DNA from: Desulfobacterales bacterium | GTDB lineage: Bacteria > Desulfobacterota > Desulfobacteria > Desulfobacterales > JALSRD01 | DNA length: 52,094 nt | Reading direction: 5' to 3' | Assembly (NCBI GenBank): GCA_026984935.1 | Contig: JALSRD010000063.1 | Location: 1-52,094 of the forward strand | Part shown: positions 18,318 to 27,113 of the stretch, piece after piece | How the letters are laid out: every line of letters starts with the position of its first letter | How positions within the stretch are numbered: the stretch's first letter is position 1 | The notes under the pieces: model-generated | The model's database searches: none | The model's input: the letters and a program-made list of their open reading frames with translations, nothing else | Told to the model about the DNA's origin: nothing | Program-made: the position numbers and the translations under genes

Positions 18318-18764
18318 ATGAAACTGAAGCAAATCACGATTGCCATCGAAAATTCTCCGGCGCGGCTGTTTGAAGTCACTCGTGCGCTGGGCGATGCCGG
18401 CATCAACCTGCGTGCGCTCAATCTGGTCGACACCGGTCTTTTCGGCCAACTGCGGCTGCTGGTTTCGGACGTGCCGGCGGCCCGCCGGATCCTGATGCAG
18501 CTGCAGATGCCGGCGCGTGTGGACGAGGTGGTGGCCGCCGAGATTGAAGATCGGCCGGGCGCCTTGGCCGATGTCCTCAAACATCTGCTGTCCGCCGACA
18601 TCAAGGTGATTTACACCTACGCATTTATCGGCGCTTCCGCCGGGGCCGTGATGATTTTCCGTTTCGATGACAATGACCGGGCCGTGCAAGTCCTGCAGCA
18701 AAACGGCGTTAAGCTCCTGGATGCCGAAGCCTTCGGGATTCTGGAAGGCGGCGGCCGGGATTGA
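18318..18764 (+). CDS. Tandem ACT-domain protein
   Basis: A 148-residue protein made of two ACT domains: residues about 1-66 (KQITIAIENSPARLFEVTRALGDAGIN) and about 70-140 (EIEDRPGALADVLKHLLSADIKVIYTYAF). There is no catalytic or DNA-binding domain. Free-standing double-ACT proteins bind amino acids or related ligands, and they are often encoded beside CoA ligases of aromatic or branched-chain keto-acid breakdown. It is the first gene of the catabolic block and lies behind the tandem repeats, so a ligand-sensing role for that block is a reasonable inference. Confidence 0.88.
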   Translation: MKLKQITIAIENSPARLFEVTRALGDAGINLRALNLVDTGLFGQLRLLVSDVPAARRILMQLQMPARVDEVVAAEIEDRPGALADVLKHLLSADIKVIYTYAFIGASAGAVMIFRFDDNDRAVQVLQQNGVKLLDAEAFGILEGGGRD

Positions 18765-18829
18765 ATACACGGGCCATGCGATAAGTCCGTGCCGTCTGAG
18801 TAAATAACGCATGATGCAGGGGGGTAGAG

Positions 18830-19771
18830 ATGAGTCGAACCAAATTTGATCCCCGTTCCTTCGCCGTTGTGGGCGCAGGCCCGGTGGGTTGTATCGTGGC
18901 TGCCTTTCTGGCCAGCAACGGCTATGATGTCACTTTGTGTGACATCGTGCCCGAACTGCTGGCCCCGGCCTGCGGGCGCGGCATCATTATTGAAGGCGCC
19001 GAGAGCCTGACGCAGACCGTTTCCCGGACGGTCACGCAAGTCGATGAATTGGCCGACATCGCGCCGGACGTCATTTTCGTCACCGTAAAAGCCAATGCGC
19101 TGCCGCTGATCGCTTCTGCCATCCAGGGCTTTTACCAACCGGGGATGGCGGTGGTCAGCTGGCAGAACGGCATTGACACCGAGCTGGTCCTCGCCGAACA
19201 TCTGGGCAAGGCGGCGGTCCTGCGCGCGGTGGTCAACTGGGGCTGCGGCCTGGCGGCCCCGGGTCATGTGAACATGCCGTTCCACCATCCGCCGCACTAC
19301 ATCCAGGCGTTGGATCCCGAATCGGATACCCTGGCGGCCGGCATCGCCGATGCCCTCAGCGCTTCCGGGCTGCCCACGCGGAGCACAGATCAGATCGTTT
19401 CCATGGTGTGGCGCAAGACCGTCATGAATGCCAGCATGAACCCGGTCTGCGCCGTAACCGGGCTGACCATGTCACGGGCCATGGGTGACCCCATCGTTTT
19501 CCAGATCGTCGATGCGCTCCTGAAGGAGTGTATCCAGGTGGCGCGCGCCAACGAGATCGACCTGGGCTGGGATTACTACCCCTATGCCATCGAGTACATG
19601 CGCACCGCCGGCGATCACAAGCCTTCCATGCTCATGGACATCGAAAATCAACGCCGCACGGAGATTGATTTCATCAACGGCAAGTTCGTTGACTACGGGC
19701 AGCGGGCCGGCATCGCGACGCCGTACAACCACACGCTTTCCGCACTGGTCAAGGGGCTGGAATCCAGATAA
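18830..19771 (+). CDS. Ketopantoate reductase family dehydrogenase (ApbA/PanE-like)
   Basis: A 313-residue NAD(P)-dependent oxidoreductase. The N-terminal Rossmann fold carries GAGPVGCIVAAFLA at about residues 16-29, and the C-terminal helical domain has a VWRKTVMNASMNPVCAVTG stretch with the conserved lysine and asparagine, as well as the NGKFVDYGQ segment. PanE reduces ketopantoate to pantoate, but the family also reduces other 2-keto acids. Its place between an ACT protein and a 2-hydroxyacyl-CoA dehydratase activase suggests a 2-keto/2-hydroxy acid redox step rather than pantothenate synthesis. It overlaps the next start by 1 nt. Confidence 0.85.
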   Translation: MSRTKFDPRSFAVVGAGPVGCIVAAFLASNGYDVTLCDIVPELLAPACGRGIIIEGAESLTQTVSRTVTQVDELADIAPDVIFVTVKANALPLIASAIQGFYQPGMAVVSWQNGIDTELVLAEHLGKAAVLRAVVNWGCGLAAPGHVNMPFHHPPHYIQALDPESDTLAAGIADALSASGLPTRSTDQIVSMVWRKTVMNASMNPVCAVTGLTMSRAMGDPIVFQIVDALLKECIQVARANEIDLGWDYYPYAIEYMRTAGDHKPSMLMDIENQRRTEIDFINGKFVDYGQRAGIATPYNHTLSALVKGLESR

Positions 19772-20559
19772 TGGGAGACCGTGCACCGGCATACATCGGC
19801 GTGGATGTGGGCTCATCGCGCACCAAGCTGGCTGTTTTCGACGCTGCCAAGCAGCTGCTGGGCTGGCACGTGCGCAAATCCGGCACTGATTTTGCCGCCA
19901 CCGCCGACGCCTGCCTCCAAGCGGGCCTGCAGATGGCCGGCCGGACGGCCGGGGACATCGTTTACACCGTTTCCACGGGGTACGGGCGCAAAAACGTGCG
20001 CTTTGCCGATGAAACGCGTACGGAGATCGGCTGCCATGCCAAGGGGTGCTACTATTACTTCCCCATGGCCGTCAGCATTATCGATATCGGCGGCCAGGAC
20101 AACAAGATCATCAAGATCGACGACCGCGGACAGCGCATCAGCTTCAAGATGAACCGCAAGTGCGCCGCCGGCACCGGTGCCTTTCTGGAAGAGATGTCGG
20201 CGCGCCTCGACATCCCGCTGGAAGACATGGACGGCCTGGCCAGAAAGTCCACCGACATGGTCAAACTGGGCAGTTTCTGCACCGTGTTTTCCGGTACCGA
20301 AGTGCTGGAAAATATTCGCCGGGGAAAGCAGGTCAGCGACATCGTCAAAGGGCTCTTTTTCTCGGTGATCAAACGCGTCATGGAGATGGATTCTCTGACC
20401 GAGAGAGTCGTTATGACCGGCGGAGTGGTGGCCAACAACCGTTATCTGGTGCAGATGGCCGAAGAATCCATCGGCCGGAAAATCCTGGTGCCCGAGCACC
20501 CCCAGCTCACCGGCGCCATCGGCGCGGCCCTTTACGCCCTGGAAATCAGTGAAACATAA
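19771..20559 (+). CDS. 2-hydroxyacyl-CoA dehydratase / benzoyl-CoA reductase activase (BadF/BcrA/HgdC family)
   Basis: A 262-residue ASKHA-fold ATPase. Residues 9-19 (IGVDVGSSRTK) form the phosphate-1 loop and IDIGGQDNK the second. Cys131 (RKCAAGTGAFLEEM) and Cys170 (GSFCTVFSGTEV) are 39 residues apart, the same spacing as the two cysteines of HgdC that hold one [4Fe-4S] cluster between two subunits. Such activases use ATP hydrolysis to push a low-potential electron into the partner iron-sulfur enzyme, which is encoded next. The one-base overlap with the dehydrogenase gene implies coupled translation. Confidence 0.93.
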   Translation: MGDRAPAYIGVDVGSSRTKLAVFDAAKQLLGWHVRKSGTDFAATADACLQAGLQMAGRTAGDIVYTVSTGYGRKNVRFADETRTEIGCHAKGCYYYFPMAVSIIDIGGQDNKIIKIDDRGQRISFKMNRKCAAGTGAFLEEMSARLDIPLEDMDGLARKSTDMVKLGSFCTVFSGTEVLENIRRGKQVSDIVKGLFFSVIKRVMEMDSLTERVVMTGGVVANNRYLVQMAEESIGRKILVPEHPQLTGAIGAALYALEISET

Positions 20560-20645
20560 AAGGAAACGTTTAAAGTTCGTAGCTGCCGCCCAGCGGCAAA
20601 ACCCCGGCACCTTCAACCATTGTGTTTATCAACGGAGGATGATCA

Positions 20646-21893
20646 ATGGCCAAAGATAAAACTTCCTGGCGCAAACCGATCAAGGCCACCAAGGAAATGG
20701 GCCGCATCATGGCCGAATATTTTTACGAGCTCAACGATGCGTCCAAGAGCCGCCGCCGCAAAATCGCCTGGTGCACCAGCGTGGGCCCGGCGGAGATCCT
20801 GCGTGCCATGGGCTTTCTGGTGCATTTCCCCGAAAACCACGGGGCCATGTTGGGCGCCTCGCGCATGGCCACCGACATGATTCCGGTGGCCAACGCACGG
20901 GGCTATTCGCCGGACATCTGTTCTTACCTGACCGCTGACGTGGGAGCGTACCTCAAGGGGGTTACGCCGCTGTCCAAAGCCTACCCGGGCATCGACGAAG
21001 TGCCCAAGCCGGACGTGCTGGTCTTCAACACCAACCAGTGCCGTGATGTGCAGGACTGGTTCGCCTGGTACGCCAAGGAGTTCGGCGTGCCCATCGTCGG
21101 CATCCACACCCACCGCGGCATCGTGGACGTCACCGAGGTGCACGTGCCCTCCATCGCCGGGCAGATGGAGGCGCTGATCCCGCCGCTGGAAGAGATTTCC
21201 GGCCACAAGTTCGACATGCAGGAATTAAAGCGCGTTGTGGGCCTGTCACGCAAATGCTCGGACCTGTGGCAGGAAGTGCTGTTCACGGCCGCCAGCGTGC
21301 CCTCGCCGCTGACCTTCTTCGACGGGACCATTCACATGGGGCCGGCGGTGGTGCTGCGCGGTACCCAGCAAGCCATCGATTACTACGAACTCCTGCTGGC
21401 CGAGCTCAAGGAGCGCATCGCCAACGGCGTGGCCGCCGTGGAGGGCGAGCGTTTCCGGCTCTACTGGGAAGGCATGCCGGTGTGGGGCCGGCTGAGCGCG
21501 CACGCCAAGCTGTTTTCCGGCCTGCGGGCCAATGTGCTGGCCTCGACCTACTGCAACAGCTGGATCTTTAAGGACTTCGACCCCGATGATCCCTTCATGA
21601 GCATGGCCAAGGCCTACACCGAGCTGTTCATCGTGCGCGCCGACGACGCCAAGGAGAAGTACATCGAGGAGATGCTGGAGTTTTTCAAAGTCGACGGCAT
21701 CATTTACCACGATGCCAAGACCTGCCCTTACAACACCAACTGCCGCTACGGCATGCCGCAGCGCCTGGAGCAAAAGACCGGCATCCCGAGTCTGATCATC
21801 AACGGCGATCTCAACGACCTGCGCATGATTTCCGATGAGCAGACCCAGACCAACGTGGAAGCGTTTATCGAACAGCTGGAGGAGAGAAAGTAA
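20646..21893 (+). CDS. 2-hydroxyacyl-CoA dehydratase subunit D / BcrC-HgdB family iron-sulfur protein
   Basis: A 415-residue member of the HgdB/BcrC family (RKIAWCTSVGPAEILRAMGF, then PDICSYLTADVGAYL, NTNQCRDVQDW). These enzymes receive an electron from the activase and use it for radical dehydration of 2-hydroxyacyl-CoA or reduction of aryl-CoA. Cysteines are at 43, 92, 132, 204, 303, 360 and 366. Classical enzymes need two such subunits, but only one is encoded here, right after the activase. Alternatives are a homodimeric double-cubane-cluster protein, or a partner encoded elsewhere. Spacing to the activase is 86 nt; the next gene starts 2 nt after the stop. Confidence 0.9.
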   Translation: MAKDKTSWRKPIKATKEMGRIMAEYFYELNDASKSRRRKIAWCTSVGPAEILRAMGFLVHFPENHGAMLGASRMATDMIPVANARGYSPDICSYLTADVGAYLKGVTPLSKAYPGIDEVPKPDVLVFNTNQCRDVQDWFAWYAKEFGVPIVGIHTHRGIVDVTEVHVPSIAGQMEALIPPLEEISGHKFDMQELKRVVGLSRKCSDLWQEVLFTAASVPSPLTFFDGTIHMGPAVVLRGTQQAIDYYELLLAELKERIANGVAAVEGERFRLYWEGMPVWGRLSAHAKLFSGLRANVLASTYCNSWIFKDFDPDDPFMSMAKAYTELFIVRADDAKEKYIEEMLEFFKVDGIIYHDAKTCPYNTNCRYGMPQRLEQKTGIPSLIINGDLNDLRMISDEQTQTNVEAFIEQLEERK

Positions 21894-21895
21894 TC

Positions 21896-23977
21896 ATGCT
21901 GGATTCCCTGTTTAACCCCAAGTCGGTGGCGGTCATCGGCGCCTCCACCAAGGAACTTTCCATCGGCAACCGGGTGCTGAAAAACCTCGTGGATTTCGGA
22001 TTCAAGGGGGACATCTATCCCGTCAACCCCAAGGCCGACGAGGTGCGCGGCATCAAGGCCTACAAGTCCATCCTGGATGTGCCGGCGGACAGCATCGACG
22101 TTGTGCACATGGTCATTCCGGCCAAGTTCGTACCCCAGGCTTTCGAAGACTGCGGCCAAAAAGGCGTCAAGAACGTGATCATCAACTCAGGCGGTTTTTC
22201 GGAGATCGGCCCCGCGGGCGAGGCCATCGAAAAAGCCTTCCTGGAAGTGGCCCGCAGGTACGGCATGCGCGTACTGGGGCCCAATTGCCAGGGGATTATC
22301 AACTCCGATCCGCAATGCCGGGCCTACTGCAACTTCACCTTCACCATGCCCGAGCCGGGGTTTATCTCCATCGTGGCGCTTTCGGGCGGCGTGGCCGAGG
22401 TCATTCATCAGGGCTTTGCGGCCATGGGGGTGGGCACGCGCATTTACGCCTCCAACGGCAATGCCTGCGATATCACCATCCCGGAGATTTTGCGCTACCT
22501 GGGCGACGATGAGAAGACGCGCGTGGTGGTCACCTACGTGGAGGGGCTGCGTGACCCCCAGGGCTTCATGCAGGCAATAACCGAGGTGGCGGCCAAAAAG
22601 CCGGTGCTGGCCATGAAGGCCGGCCGCACCAGGGAAGGCGCCCAGGCCGCGGCCTCGCACACCGGCGGTCTGGCCAAGGAGGATCTGGCCACCGATCTGA
22701 TCTTCAAAAAGGCCGGTGTACTCAGCTTTACCGATGAAGGACAGCTCATCCGGGCGGCGGCCGCCTTTGCCACCCAGCCGATGCCTGCCGGCAACCGCGT
22801 GGGCATCATCACCAACACCGGCGGGCCGGCGGTGATCGCCACCGACGTGCTGGTGGCCGCGGGCCTGGAAATTCCGCCGCTTTCCGAAAAAACGGCCGCC
22901 TTTCTGAAGGAGCGCCTCTACCCGGAAGCCTCGGTGCATAACCCCGCGGACGTACTGGCCACCGGCACGGCGGCGCACTACCGCGCCTGTCTGGACGCCA
23001 TGATGGCCGATGACAATTTCGACGCCGTGTTGGTCAACTTCGTGACGCCTTTTTTCGTGGATACCGACAGCATTGCGCGCGAGATCGTGGCGGTCAACCA
23101 GCTGCGCCGAAAACCCATTGTCTGCAACCTGATGACCGATACGCGCCAGTGGACCGAGACGGTGCGCATCCTGAAGGAAGGGCAGGTGCCCTGTTTCGCG
23201 CTACCCAGCGACGCTGCCCGGGCGCTTGCGGCCCTGGCGGACTACCGGCGGCTGCGCAGCCGCAAGATCGGTGAATCCCGCCGCTTCGATGATGTCGACC
23301 GCGCTGCGGCGGCCGAAATCCTTGCGGCCGCACGCGAAGCCGGCCGCACGGTGCTTGCGGCAAACGAGGTGTACGGCATTCTGGAGGCCTACCGGCTGCC
23401 GCTGCCGGCCTGGGAGATGGCGGACGACGCCGCGGCAGCCGCGACGGCCGCGGATAAAATCGGCTACCCGGTGGTGGTCAAGGCCGATGCCGAGCGCATC
23501 GTCCACAAGAGCGATATGGGCGCGGTGGCCCTCAACCTGACCGACGCCGCGGCCGTGCGCCGTGCGGCGGAGCAGATGGGCCGGCGCCTGGGCGCCGCGG
23601 ACCTGCGCTTTTTCGTGCAGCAGTACCTGCCCGGCGGACGTGAGGTCATTCTAGGGGCCAAGGCCGAGTCGGATCTCGGGCACCTGATCATGTTCGGCAT
23701 GGGCGGCGTCTACGTGGAGGTGCTCAAGGACGTGGTGTTCAACCTCACCCCGGTTACCCCCACGGAGGCGCGTGAGATGATCGCGGCGATAAAACTCGCG
23801 CCGCTGCTTGCCGGCGTGCGCGGCGAAAAAGGCGTGGACCGCGCGGTTCTGGCGGAGCTGATCCAGCGCCTCTCGCAGCTCGTTGGCGACCTGCCACAGA
23901 TCCGCGAGCTGGACTTAAATCCGACTTTGGCTTTTGAAAACGGGGCCTATGTCGTGGACGCGCGCATCAGCCTGTAA
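21896..23977 (+). CDS. Acyl-CoA synthetase, NDP-forming (ADP-forming acetyl-CoA synthetase type)
   Basis: A 693-residue fused alpha-beta enzyme. The N-terminal CoA-binding domain has NPKSVAVIGAS, followed by two succinyl-CoA-ligase-like domains with the phospho-histidine His255 in AASHTGGLAKED. The C-terminal third (about 480-690) is an ATP-grasp domain (YPVVVKADAERIVHKSD, GMGGVYVEVLKD, ELDLNPTL). The usual reaction is acyl-CoA + ADP + Pi to acid + CoA + ATP, a substrate-level phosphorylation step. It starts 2 nt after the dehydratase gene, so it likely recovers ATP at the end of the pathway, or activates the substrate in reverse. Confidence 0.93.
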   Translation: MLDSLFNPKSVAVIGASTKELSIGNRVLKNLVDFGFKGDIYPVNPKADEVRGIKAYKSILDVPADSIDVVHMVIPAKFVPQAFEDCGQKGVKNVIINSGGFSEIGPAGEAIEKAFLEVARRYGMRVLGPNCQGIINSDPQCRAYCNFTFTMPEPGFISIVALSGGVAEVIHQGFAAMGVGTRIYASNGNACDITIPEILRYLGDDEKTRVVVTYVEGLRDPQGFMQAITEVAAKKPVLAMKAGRTREGAQAAASHTGGLAKEDLATDLIFKKAGVLSFTDEGQLIRAAAAFATQPMPAGNRVGIITNTGGPAVIATDVLVAAGLEIPPLSEKTAAFLKERLYPEASVHNPADVLATGTAAHYRACLDAMMADDNFDAVLVNFVTPFFVDTDSIAREIVAVNQLRRKPIVCNLMTDTRQWTETVRILKEGQVPCFALPSDAARALAALADYRRLRSRKIGESRRFDDVDRAAAAEILAAAREAGRTVLAANEVYGILEAYRLPLPAWEMADDAAAAATAADKIGYPVVVKADAERIVHKSDMGAVALNLTDAAAVRRAAEQMGRRLGAADLRFFVQQYLPGGREVILGAKAESDLGHLIMFGMGGVYVEVLKDVVFNLTPVTPTEAREMIAAIKLAPLLAGVRGEKGVDRAVLAELIQRLSQLVGDLPQIRELDLNPTLAFENGAYVVDARISL

Positions 23978-24072
23978 CTTCGAGCGGCGAGTCGTGCGGA
24001 GCTTATCCGGCAGCCCCTGCCGGGACTCCGCACCTGTATCAAGATCCGCATGACGCAACGGAGGTATAAAAC

Positions 24073-25620
24073 ATGGCCTGCTGGATGAACCTGGGACAGC
24101 AGCTCAAAGTCAATGCCGTCAAATACCCGCACACGGTGGCCCTGAAGGACCGTGCGCGCAGCTATACCTACCCGCAGGTCAACTCCCGGGTCAACCGGCT
24201 GGCGCACAGCCTGCTGTCCCTGGGCCTCGCAAAGGGCGACAAGGTGGCGGTCCTGCTGGAAAACAGCATTGAGATCGTGGAAATCTACCTGGCCACGGCC
24301 AAGACCGGCCTGGTGATCGTACCCATCAACTTCCGCCTGGTGGGCCATGAAGTGCAGTACATCGCCGAAAATTCGGACGCGCGTGCCTTTGTCGTGCACG
24401 ACCAGTTCGCGGACACCGTGGACGGCATCAGGGACCGGCTGCCGCACATCGCCGCCGACCATTACGTGGTGGTGGGCGCGCCCAGAGACGGCTATCGCGG
24501 TTACGAGGATTTCATCCGCGACGGCAGCGCGGACGAACCCGATGTGCCGGTGGACGCCGAAGACACCTGGATTCTGATCTACACCTCGGGCACCACCGGA
24601 AAGCCCAAGGGCGTTGTGCGCTCGCACCGCTCGCACATCGCCTTCTACCTGATCAACGCCATCGACTTCGGCTTTAACGAGCACGACGTCTGCCTGAACG
24701 TCATGCCGCTGTGCCACATCAACTCCACCTTTTTCACCTTTACCTTTACCTACATCGGCGCCTCGGTCTACATCCACCCGGCCCAATCCTTCAAAGCCGA
24801 CGAGATCCTTGAAATCGTCGAAAAAGAGAAGATCTCCTTCATCTCGCTGATCCCCACGCACTACAACCTGATTTTGAACGCCTCTGAGACGGCCCGGCGG
24901 CGCGACGTCAGCTCGGTGCGCAAGCTGCTGTGCTCCTCGGCGCCGGTGCGCCGCAACATGAAGCTGGCCATCATGGAATTTTTCCCCGGTGTGCAGCTCT
25001 ACGAGGGCTACGGATCCACCGAGGCCGGCATCGTGACGGTGCTGAAACCTGAAGACCAGATGCGCAAGCTGGGATCCATCGGCTACGAGTCGCTGGGAAC
25101 CGATTTCATCAAGATTCTGGATGAAGAAAAGCAGCCGGTTCCCGACGGGCAGGTGGGCGAGCTGTATTCGCGCGGCCCCATGCTCTTCGACGCCTACTAC
25201 AAGCTGCCTGAAAAGACGGCGGCCGCCTTTGCCGGCCAGTGGTTTTCGGCCGGCGACATGGCGCGCCGCGATGCAGACGGCTTTTACGAGATCGTGGACC
25301 GCAAGGACAACATGATCATCACCGGCGGCGAGCACGTCTACCCCAGCGAAGTCGAGAAGGTGCTGGGCGGCCACCCGGACGTGTTCGACGTGGCGGTGAT
25401 CAGCGAGCCCGATGACAAGTGGGGCGAGATGGTGGTGGCCGTGGTGATCCCCAAACCGGACGGGCGCGTATCCGAAGAGGCGCTCAAAACCTGGTGCCGC
25501 GACAAGCTGGCGGCCTACAAGCGCCCCAAGAAAGTGATCTTCATCGAATCCTGCGACATGCCGCGCACGGCCACGGGAAAGATCCTGCACCGCAAGCTGC
25601 GCGACCGCTTCTGCCGCTGA
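24073..25620 (+). CDS. AMP-forming acyl-CoA synthetase (ANL superfamily)
   Basis: A 515-residue ligase. The A3 motif YTSGTTGKPKG spans residues 170-180, YEGYGSTEAG is the A5 motif, SAGDMARRDADGFYEIVDRKD the hinge region, and GKILHRKLRDR near the C-terminus carries the catalytic lysine. It converts a carboxylic acid, ATP and CoA to acyl-CoA, AMP and PPi. The family is too broad to name the substrate. In this cluster it is the likely activating enzyme for the acid brought in by the TRAP system. It is preceded by a 95-nt gap and a GGAGG site. Confidence 0.92.
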   Translation: MACWMNLGQQLKVNAVKYPHTVALKDRARSYTYPQVNSRVNRLAHSLLSLGLAKGDKVAVLLENSIEIVEIYLATAKTGLVIVPINFRLVGHEVQYIAENSDARAFVVHDQFADTVDGIRDRLPHIAADHYVVVGAPRDGYRGYEDFIRDGSADEPDVPVDAEDTWILIYTSGTTGKPKGVVRSHRSHIAFYLINAIDFGFNEHDVCLNVMPLCHINSTFFTFTFTYIGASVYIHPAQSFKADEILEIVEKEKISFISLIPTHYNLILNASETARRRDVSSVRKLLCSSAPVRRNMKLAIMEFFPGVQLYEGYGSTEAGIVTVLKPEDQMRKLGSIGYESLGTDFIKILDEEKQPVPDGQVGELYSRGPMLFDAYYKLPEKTAAAFAGQWFSAGDMARRDADGFYEIVDRKDNMIITGGEHVYPSEVEKVLGGHPDVFDVAVISEPDDKWGEMVVAVVIPKPDGRVSEEALKTWCRDKLAAYKRPKKVIFIESCDMPRTATGKILHRKLRDRFCR

Positions 25621-25711
25621 GGGGGTTGGAAGTTAGAAGTTGGGGGGCAGATGGATGCTTTGCCGGATGGACAATGATATCCCACCGCAAGCACATCGCA
25701 CGCTTCTGCCG
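25588..25711 (+). repeat. Duplicated 3' end of the acyl-CoA synthetase gene
   Basis: The last coding bases at 25588-25616 recur at 25683-25711: CACCGCAAGC, an 8-nt variable middle, then CGCTTCTGCCG, with equal spacing in both copies. The first copy reads HRKLRDRFCR-stop, and the second would read HRKHIARFCRH in another frame. The second copy lies in the 183-nt gap before the thiolase gene and looks like the remnant of a duplicated or deleted synthetase gene. A short AG/T-rich patch (TTGGAAGTTAGAAGTTGG) lies between the copies. Confidence 0.55.
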
Positions 25712-25803
25712 ACATGGACAGCAATCAGGCCACGCATACCTGCGGGAAGCATTTCGAGGATTCGAGGCATTTAACGTTTACAGGATAACAGGGAGGACGA
25801 TTC

Positions 25804-26994
25804 ATGTTAACTAAAGCATTCATTCCATACCGCGGCTACTACAGCACGCCCTTTGCCCGCTGGCAGGGCAGCCTGGCCAACGAAAACGCCATCGTGCTGG
25901 GGGCCAACACCGCCAAACGCTGGTTCGAGAGCAAAAAGTGGGATCCCGCCATGCTGGACTACCTCTTTCTGGGGATCACCATCGGCCAGCACCGCGTGTT
26001 TTACGGCAGCACCTGGGCGGCCCACATGCTGGGCGCGCCCCACATTCCCGGCGTCACCCTGATGCAGGCCTGCTCCACTTCCACCACCTGCATCTACCAG
26101 GCCAGTCTGGGCGTGGAAAACGACCTTTACGGCAACGCCTACTGCCTGATGGTGGACCGCTGCTCCAACGGCCCGCACACCGTGTGGCCCAACCCCATGG
26201 GCCCGGGCGGCGAGGTGGAGTCCGAAAACTGGCTGATGGACAACTTCGGCCATGATCCGTCGGCCAAAAACGCCATGATCGAGACCGCCGAGAACGTGAG
26301 CCGCGAGGCCGGCATCACGCGCGAAGCCTGCGATGAGCTGGTGCTGCGGCGCTACGCCCAGTACCGCGATGCGCTGGAGGATGACCGCGCCTTCCAGAAG
26401 CGCTACATGTTCGCGCCCGAGTACCGTATCTCGCGCAAAAAGACCGCCCTGCTGGAGGCCGACGAAGGCGTGACGGCCTCGTCGAAAGAGGGGCTGGCGC
26501 GTTTGAAACCGGTGCTGCCGGGCGGCGCGCACACTTTCGGCGCGCAGACCTTCCCGGCCGACGGCAACTGCGGCATTCTGGTGACCACACGCGAACGGGC
26601 TGCCGAGCTGAGCGCCGACGCCGGTGTTTCCATCCAGGTGGTGTCCTACGGCTATGCGCGCGCCAAGAAAGGTTTCATGGCCGCCGCGGTGGTGCCGGCG
26701 GTCAAGATGGCCCTGCAAAAGGGCGGCATCGGCGTTAAGGACGTCAAAACGATCAAAACCCACAATCCCTTTGCCGCCAACGACCTGTACCTGGCCGGCG
26801 AGCTGGGCATCGACGTGAACGGCTTCAACAACTACGGCAGTTCGCTGATCTACGGTCACCCCCAGGGGCCCACGGCCGGCCGCTGCATCATCGAGGGGAT
26901 CGAGGAAACCGTGCTGGCCGGCGGCGGCTACATGCTCTTCGGCGGCTGCGCCGCCGGTGACACCGCCGGCGCGCTGCTGCTCAGGATCAACTAG
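25804..26994 (+). CDS. Thiolase family protein (non-classical acetyl-CoA acetyltransferase)
   Basis: A 396-residue thiolase. The nucleophile is Cys90 (MQACSTSTTC), the active-site histidine is His352 in GHPQGPTAGR, and the second cysteine is Cys382 in GGCAAGD. The classical NEAFA motif is replaced by HNPFA at 320-324, as in divergent, SCP-x-like branches. The N-terminus lacks the usual RTP-type start. It would cleave a 3-ketoacyl-CoA, or condense acyl-CoAs, at the end of the pathway encoded upstream. No DUF35-type acyl-CoA-binding partner, common with such thiolases, is next to it. Two terminators follow. Confidence 0.88.
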   Translation: MLTKAFIPYRGYYSTPFARWQGSLANENAIVLGANTAKRWFESKKWDPAMLDYLFLGITIGQHRVFYGSTWAAHMLGAPHIPGVTLMQACSTSTTCIYQASLGVENDLYGNAYCLMVDRCSNGPHTVWPNPMGPGGEVESENWLMDNFGHDPSAKNAMIETAENVSREAGITREACDELVLRRYAQYRDALEDDRAFQKRYMFAPEYRISRKKTALLEADEGVTASSKEGLARLKPVLPGGAHTFGAQTFPADGNCGILVTTRERAAELSADAGVSIQVVSYGYARAKKGFMAAAVVPAVKMALQKGGIGVKDVKTIKTHNPFAANDLYLAGELGIDVNGFNNYGSSLIYGHPQGPTAGRCIIEGIEETVLAGGGYMLFGGCAAGDTAGALLLRIN

Positions 26995-27033
26995 GGAATC
27001 CGAAACAGTTTTTTCTTCACAACGAAAAAGCAA

Positions 27034-27075
27034 AGGGGACCGCCCGGCCGGCTGCCGGCGCGGTCCTCTTTTTTT
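27034..27075 (+). terminator. Intrinsic terminator after the thiolase gene
   Basis: AGGGGACCGC pairs with GCGGTCCTCT (one G-U pair), with an inner GC-rich arm, and is followed by eight T. It lies 40 nt after the thiolase stop and marks the end of the catabolic cluster. Confidence 0.9.
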
Positions 27076-27080
27076 CGACG

Positions 27081-27113
27081 GCCCGGGTTCTTCGGGGGTT
27101 CTTGGGCTTTTTT
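27081..27113 (+). terminator. Second terminator-like hairpin in tandem
   Basis: GCCCGGG at 27081-27087 can pair with CTTGGGC at 27101-27107 through two G-U pairs, followed by six T. It is weaker than the first but placed right behind it, as in back-up terminators. Confidence 0.55.
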
